37,951 nt of DNA from Candidatus Brocadia sp. WS118 (GTDB lineage: Bacteria > Planctomycetota > Brocadiia > Brocadiales > Brocadiaceae): positions 1-37,951 of the forward strand of contig PHFX01000017.1 of NCBI GenBank assembly GCA_007618135.1, given 5' to 3'. The translations under genes were made by a program, and so were the position numbers. A model generated the notes under the pieces. The model had not been told where the DNA came from, searched no databases, and saw only the letters and a program-made list of their open reading frames with translations. Of the stretch, positions 34,491-37,951 are shown in pieces (the first letter of the stretch is position 1; every line of letters begins with the position of its first letter).

Positions 34491-35060
34491 CTACAAAAGC
34501 CGATAGGGATAGGCACGCTTTGTCCATTCGCTCTCAGGATACCTGGCTTGGAGTTGTTCGTAAGCCTCTTTCAGTCCTTTGGGATTTTTCGTATCCTTGT
34601 ATAAACATACCCCTTTCAGGTAAATTGCCTCCGGCGCCGAGCTACTTTTGGGAAAATCAGACAAAATCTTCTCCAACCTTGAGAGCGCTTCTTTGAATGC
34701 ATTCAGATCAAAATAAACCTTTGCAATACCCAGCATTAACACAGGAATTAATTCTTCAGGGGAAAGAAAACCGACAGTCCTGTGATGTTCTTTGCCTTCT
34801 GTATCAAGGATTACTAAGGTTGGCGTCCACTTTATACTAAAATCCGTGGCAAGGGGCTGTGCATCAGAGCGCACACGCACGGGAATGAAAGAATTCTTGA
34901 TAAATTCGATAACTTTTTTATCGGGATACGAAACTGTATCCATCTGTTGGCATCCGATTCAGCCGGGGTTAAAGAAGTCAAGTAACACCGGCTTTTTCTC
35001 AGAACGCGCCCTTGGCAGAGCCACGTCCATCACTTCTTCCCATGTAATTTTACTTTCCAT
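34491..35060 (-). CDS. thioredoxin-like/TPR selenoprotein candidate (UxxC active site)
   Basis: Read with UGA as selenocysteine this is a 189-residue protein. The ATG at 35060 has AAGGAGG seven bases upstream. Residues 1-33 (WEEVMDVALPRARSEKKPVLLDFFNPG) are the first strand and helix of a thioredoxin fold. TGA at 34959-34961 is codon 34 and is followed by I-G-C, so the motif is UIGC, where relatives have CxxC. The frame then continues unbroken through the cis-Pro segment WTPTLVILDTEGKE to a C-terminal helical TPR-like region (AKVYFDLNAFKEALSRLEKILSDFP). A hairpin at 34924-34941 lies at the bacterial SECIS distance. It lies 23 bases after the rhodanese remnant. If UGA is not recoded, a short N-terminal fragment results. 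Confidence 0.75.
34924..34961 (-). promoter_or_regulatory. candidate bacterial SECIS element of the thioredoxin-like gene
   Basis: Following the UGA (34961-34959), after 17 bases, GGATAC-AGTTTC-GTATCC forms a perfect 6-bp stem with loop AGUUUC. A further AUCG/CGAU pairing closes next to the UGA. The distance from UGA to the loop (23 bases) lies within the range known for bSECIS (about 16-37), and a G is the second loop base. Confidence 0.55.
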
Positions 35061-35083
35061 AATCTTGCCTCCTTATAGTAAAG

Positions 35084-35299
35084 TTAAGGTTCGATAGGAT
35101 AACCCGCCTTTTTCCATCCATTAACGCCACCACCGAGGGCCTTTGCATTCTTGTAGCCTTTTTTCAAGTATACCACTGCCTGACCGGCAGTGCTTGCCTC
35201 TTTGGGTCAGCCGCAATAGAAGACGATCTCCTGATCCTTCGTCAAGGATGGAAGCTTTGATTTGAATGCTTGCAGTGAAATCGCTCCTTCCAGTTGCAT
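35084..35299 (-). pseudogene. 5'-truncated rhodanese-like selenoprotein gene (YCGUP)
   Basis: The frame from ATG 35299 gives MQLEGAISLQAFKSKL, then EIVFYCG-UGA-PKEASTAGQAVVYLKKGYKNAKAL, GGGVNGWKKAGYPIEP and stop TAA. This is the second half of a rhodanese domain. The UGA (35207-35209) stands where CxCP-type rhodaneses (YCxCPxEATS) have their second cysteine. The hairpin at 35174-35192 has a GGUCA loop. The N-terminal half of the domain (through the DVR segment) is missing: upstream there is a stop and repeat-like sequence next to a MITE, and no good ribosome site. It is either a decayed gene or a minimal form. Same strand and unit as the thioredoxin-like gene. Confidence 0.65.
35174..35209 (-). 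promoter_or_regulatory. candidate bacterial SECIS element of the rhodanese gene
   Basis: After UGA and 14 bases, CACTGCC-GGTCA-GGCAGTG forms a perfect 7-bp stem with loop GGUCA. A GGU-containing apical loop at this distance is the hallmark of the SECIS of E. coli fdhF and other bacterial selenoprotein mRNAs. Confidence 0.7.
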
Positions 35300-35386
35300 C
35301 TGTCTAAACGTGTCTTAGAGAATATAAAAGCAAATCAGCTTTTCTAAATCACGGATAGGGGCGTATTGCAATACACCTCTTGCAGA

Positions 35387-35542
35387 ATATATAGTAAACG
35401 TATTAAATAAGCTGACATGTGCTGGTTATTGCGAGCACATTCGCTTTGCTCAGTGTAAACTCCGCGAAGCAATCCCACTATAGAGATTGCTTCGGGTTAG
35501 CGCCCTCGCGATGACAACTTTCTTTATGCGCTTACTATATAT
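35387..35542. mobile_element. MITE-like element with 14-bp terminal inverted repeats
   Basis: ATATATAGTAAACG (35387-35400) and CGCTTACTATATAT (35529-35542) are inverted with one mismatch. The ends resemble those of the element at 33385 (TATAGTGAACG). The interior has GAGCACATTCGCTTTGCTCAG and ATTGCTTCGGGTTAGCGCCCTCGCGATGAC. It lies directly before the truncated end of the rhodanese gene and after the NHL protein gene. Confidence 0.8.
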
Positions 35543-35622
35543 CTCATTTTTGAATGAAATTACACTTTACTTTCAATTTTTCATCTCTATTGTAATCTCT
35601 TCATATTCCCCTTCTTCAAGCT

Positions 35623-36246
35623 TTACCGTCTCTTTGGCTTTCTTATACCTCTTTTTTTTACCGTGATTTTATACAAATCCGCCTCTAAATCTGCAAATTC
35701 AAAAAAACCTCCTGCATCGGAGAGCGTATTCTCTTTAATCTTCGTTTTTACTCCATTGGTCTTTACCTTTGCAGATTTAATAGGACTTCCTCCGGTGTCT
35801 ACTACAAAGCCCGATATCTTACCCTTTGCACCTGGAGTGGGTGTTGGGGTTGGTGTAGGTAGTGTTACAAGTCCAAATACCTGGATGCGGTTGTTGCCGG
35901 CATCACTAACAACGATACGGTCGGTACTGTCAACTGCTACGTAGAGTGGATAATTAAACTGTCCATCTCCAGCGCCATGAGAGCCGAACTTGCGGAGGAA
36001 ATTGCCAGACGAGTCGAATACCTGGATACGATTATTGTATTTATCAGCACCGATGATATTATTCGCACTGTCAACTGCTACACCACATAGACCAACAAAC
36101 TGTCCGTCTCCAGTACCGCTCGAACCGAACTCGAACAGGAATTGATACTCCTGATCGTTAGCCGTCATAGTATTTGCCACCGTTTCTGATAATACGACCG
36201 TTATCAAAACCATCATATATGGAACTAAGGTCTTTATCCTCAACAT
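35623..36246 (-). CDS. exported NHL-repeat protein with carboxypeptidase-regulatory-like domain, possibly frameshifted
   Basis: A 207-residue exported protein. Residues 1-24 are a signal peptide; two NHL beta-propeller repeats follow (about 36-78 and 84-124; GVAVDSANNIIGADKYNNRIQVFDSSGNFLRKFGS). There is a TPTPTPTP linker (131-138) and a Ca2+/carboxypeptidase-regulatory-like beta-sandwich (GKISGFVVDTGGSPIKSAKVKTNG, DAGGFFEFADL). The stop comes just after ITVKKRG at a run of eight A. With one more A the frame would continue as VKKKRYKKAKETVKLEEGEYEEITIEMKN to a stop at 35573, completing the domain. It has its own promoter and c-di-GMP-I riboswitch, so it is likely a surface or matrix protein. 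Confidence 0.8.
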   Translation of the reverse strand: MLRIKTLVPYMMVLITVVLSETVANTMTANDQEYQFLFEFGSSGTGDGQFVGLCGVAVDSANNIIGADKYNNRIQVFDSSGNFLRKFGSHGAGDGQFNYPLYVAVDSTDRIVVSDAGNNRIQVFGLVTLPTPTPTPTPGAKGKISGFVVDTGGSPIKSAKVKTNGVKTKIKENTLSDAGGFFEFADLEADLYKITVKKRGIRKPKRR

Positions 36247-36357
36247 GGCAATGCATCCATTCTTTGTTTATATTTTTGGCCAGAAACAATACAAGATATG
36301 CTACCCACCCTGGACAGGTTAGAATCAAACAAGAGGTGAGTTAACATCCGGAAAACC

Positions 36358-36413
36358 AAACAAAAAAGCCTTACTGCAAAGATATTCTGGTAAACATCTT
36401 CGGCAGTAAGGCT
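36358..36413 (-). terminator. riboswitch expression-platform terminator (copy 3)
   Basis: AGCCTTACTGC (36413-36403) pairs with GCAGTAAGGCT (36377-36367) over 11 bp, with TTTTTTGTTT following. Arms identical to copies 1 and 2. Confidence 0.9.
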
Positions 36414-36519
36414 GTCTTTTTATAAGCCGTTTGAACGGTTTAAGCGGTTTAAACTGTTTAATCGGCTCGCAAGATCCTTTACTTTGCGTCCCCTGATTAC
36501 TCAGGGTTTGCCTTTATCG
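36400..36519 (-). promoter_or_regulatory. cyclic di-GMP-I riboswitch aptamer, copy 3, with extended stem
   Basis: Minus-strand blocks AAAGGCAAACC, CCTGAGTAATCAGG, GGGGACGCAAAG and CAGCCTTACTGCCGAA. The stem between the second and third block is extended by about 30 bases made of imperfect repeats of GTTTAAACNG, giving an aptamer of 120 bases against about 90 in copies 1 and 2. It controls the NHL protein. Confidence 0.88.
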
Positions 36520-36578
36520 TAATGTTTTTGCTATTACAACATTACCTGTAAAAAACCATTCTTTTAAACCTGTTATTT

Positions 36579-36607
36579 TTTATAGCATGCATTGTAACTT
36601 ATCTCAA
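36579..36607 (-). promoter_or_regulatory. promoter for riboswitch copy 3
   Basis: TTGAGA (36607-36602), 17 bases and TATAAA (36584-36579) on the minus strand. Confidence 0.65.
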
Positions 36608-36792
36608 GTAAAAAATACAAAAGAAGTAAAAATTATTATTGCACTTTTCCATCGTTATTGGTCAAATAACACATTTAGTGAAATCTAAAGGTCTGACCGG
36701 TCCTTCTGTCCTTGATTGTTAAAAGGGCTCACTTTAATGAAAGATAATTTATTGGAAACCGTAGAGACTTTTCACCCAATCAAAACTGTGCA

Positions 36793-37155
36793 ATGCGCTG
36801 GATACTATGTTTGCTTTCATATAGTATCTTTCTTTTGATTGTGATGATTGTATGTTTCTTTGATAATGATCCAAGGTATATTTCAGGTTTAGTAACTGCC
36901 GCGTTGGGTCTTTTAGCGTTTCAATTTGGAGTTTTGCTAAAGTTTATAATTTCACAAACAATACCATTACTAAGGAGTATATCATGCAAAAGGAACAATA
37001 TGTCTGTACCGTGTGTGGCTTTAATATGGTGGGTTACTATCCGGACTTTTGCCTCTTCTGCGGGGCACCAAAGGGAAAATTCATTACTTCGGCGGAATGC
37101 TCTGCCAGGTACAAAGTCATGGGCACGCCGGTTAATAAAAAGGTTACTCGCTTAA
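36793..37155 (+). CDS. small membrane protein, uncertain
   Basis: About the first 60 residues are strongly hydrophobic with two likely membrane segments (WILCLLSYSIFLLIVMIVCFF and ISGLVTAALGLLAFQFGVLLKFI). The rest runs out of frame through the start of the next gene and is rich in Arg/Ser, which looks non-coding. An upstream ATG at 36737 (MKDNLLETVETF) is in another frame and would join this one only through a frameshift. I cannot recognise a family; the gene may be broken. Confidence 0.35.
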   Translation: MRWILCLLSYSIFLLIVMIVCFFDNDPRYISGLVTAALGLLAFQFGVLLKFIISQTIPLLRSISCKRNNMSVPCVALIWWVTIRTFASSAGHQRENSLLRRNALPGTKSWARRLIKRLLA

Positions 37156-37694
37156 ACTCCGTCCCACCTCTTGGTTTTGAGCATGCAGCTTACCGTATCG
37201 AGACAGGCGGGAAGGCATTCTGGGTAGATTGTCCTTCATGCTTCGACAAGAGCCTTCAACCGGCGGATGTCATCACGTTTACCCATCACCATTTCCTCGG
37301 CGCGAGCAATCAATACCGTGACTTATTTCATGCCCCGGTACGGATCCACAAGCTGGACTCTGCCCACAGCATCTGCCTTGCCTTTACCTTTGATGCGACC
37401 TTTACAGAGAATTTCGTTGAGCTTGGCATAGAGGCCTTCCACGCCGGGGGTCATACTCCAGGCTTCACCTTCTACCTCTTCGAGGACGTCTTACTTATCT
37501 GCGACTACGTATTTCCCGAAGGGAATGGCATGCGATTCAATCCCTTTGGCCCTCAGAAAGAAACCAGAGAATGTGCAGCTACGATCAATACGGTACTGCA
37601 AGGCAGAGGATTAAGCAAGGTGTGTGGCTGGAATTACGTGGTCGATTACAAAGACTGGAAAGAGAGATTTGATAATCTGTTAAGTAAGGGTTAA
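36984..37694 (+). CDS. metallo-beta-lactamase-fold hydrolase with N-terminal zinc ribbon
   Basis: A 236-residue protein. AAGGAG lies six bases before the ATG. Residues 1-28 have CTVCGFN and CLFCGAP, a rubredoxin-like/zinc-ribbon pair (Cys-x2-Cys and Cys-x2-Cys). The remainder is a metallo-beta-lactamase fold: FTHHHFLGASNQY (the first metal-binding His cluster, with FLGA where many members have the DH) and AFHAGGHTPGFTFYLFEDVLLICDYVF (second His and the Asp). The zinc ribbon suggests a redox-linked or RNA-related substrate; unknown. It overlaps the small membrane frame before it. Confidence 0.82.
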   Translation: MQKEQYVCTVCGFNMVGYYPDFCLFCGAPKGKFITSAECSARYKVMGTPVNKKVTRLNSVPPLGFEHAAYRIETGGKAFWVDCPSCFDKSLQPADVITFTHHHFLGASNQYRDLFHAPVRIHKLDSAHSICLAFTFDATFTENFVELGIEAFHAGGHTPGFTFYLFEDVLLICDYVFPEGNGMRFNPFGPQKETRECAATINTVLQGRGLSKVCGWNYVVDYKDWKERFDNLLSKG

Positions 37695-37846
37695 ATCGTA
37701 CCACATGTTTCGGTTCAATCTTCAACGTGAAGGGGTCAAATCTTTACAGGCTGTCCGAGAATGCGGCGTCCTGGGTTTCGTCATTGAGCAATAAAAATCG
37801 GGTAAATCGGTTGCGAAGGTGAAATTGAGTGATATAATAAAGCGAA

Positions 37847-37951
37847 ATGAAATCTTCAGAGCACAACCACACGAAGCAGTTAAAACTTTTCTTTGAGCCG
37901 ATCCTTTTACCGAGCAAACCGACCGTATCATTCTTTTCCTTACCAGAAGAT
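37847..37951 (+). CDS. partial ORF at the window end
   Basis: An open frame begins at ATG 37847 (MKSSEHNHTKQLKLFF) and runs to the last base without a stop. No domain is recognisable in 35 residues. It could be the start of a transposase or another gene; the preceding 150 bases hold nothing else I can identify. Confidence 0.25.
   Translation, partial: MKSSEHNHTKQLKLFFEPILLPSKPTVSFFSLPED

Noticed and set aside
34491-35299. Alternative genetic code (UGA as Trp) to explain the two in-frame UGA codons
   Set aside because: RF2 is present with its UGA-dependent frameshift, pgk and gpsA end with TGA, and both UGAs lie at Cys rather than Trp positions.

Overview
The window reads as a chromosomal stretch of a Gram-negative-type bacterium of moderate GC. 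It carries an outer-membrane porin, Sec and Tat signal peptides, a MurJ flippase and the usual AUG/GUG/UUG start mix. The combination of a zinc-ribbon SpoVG, Uma2 proteins, a long cysteine-rich RnfB, riboswitch-controlled surface proteins with Thr-Pro linkers, and many short dispersed hairpin repeats fits a Planctomycetota genome, perhaps of the anammox order Brocadiales. This is an inference from gene flavour; no diagnostic marker such as 16S rRNA or hydrazine synthase is present.

Layout. 1-3400 (minus strand): a tiny RiPP/lasso-type precursor peptide and a 768-residue exported beta-helix protein, each with its own promoter, cyclic-di-GMP-I riboswitch and overlapping terminator. 3731-5350: murJ. 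5791-8834 (plus): gap, pgk and rpe, a sugar-phosphate cluster behind a good sigma70-type promoter. 9190-10962: accD, tRNA-Asn and an RluA-type pseudouridine synthase. 11474-14678: pncB (minus) and a Cache-HAMP-PAS sensor with no output domain (plus). 14744-20829 (minus): rnfB-rsmE, a Uma2 protein, ilvB, and rsmD-ispE-spoVG. 20830-21391: repeats and the prfB promoter. 21392-25562 (plus): prfB with the RF2 programmed frameshift, glyA, gpsA and a ferritin-like protein. 25610-34179 (minus): an accessory block with a DegP/HtrA-like protease, pirin, Tat-exported amidohydrolase, VOC protein, two isochorismatase-fold hydrolases and an alginate-export-type porin, with repeats between genes. 34491-35299 (minus): a thioredoxin-like gene and a rhodanese remnant, each with an in-frame UGA exactly at an active-site cysteine position and a hairpin of bacterial SECIS type downstream. 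35623-36607 (minus): a third c-di-GMP-I riboswitch gene, an NHL-repeat exported protein. 36793-37951 (plus): a small membrane ORF, a zinc-ribbon metallo-beta-lactamase-fold protein and an ORF running off the end.

Two systems stand out. First, three near-identical c-di-GMP-I riboswitch/terminator cassettes drive a RiPP-like peptide and two exported repeat proteins, which suggests a c-di-GMP-controlled surface or secreted-peptide regulon. The terminator 5' arm is the aptamer's own 3' strand, so ligand binding should switch the genes ON. Second, adjacent selenocysteine candidates (a UxxC thioredoxin and a YCGUP rhodanese) lie in one transcription unit. UGA is an ordinary stop elsewhere in the window (pgk, gpsA, and RF2's own regulatory UGA), so a recoded UGA is the best explanation.

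The intergenic regions are crowded with short inverted-repeat elements, several of them MITE-like with terminal inverted repeats. Two of these flank truncated or start-ambiguous genes, which suggests that these elements have reshaped the accessory block.
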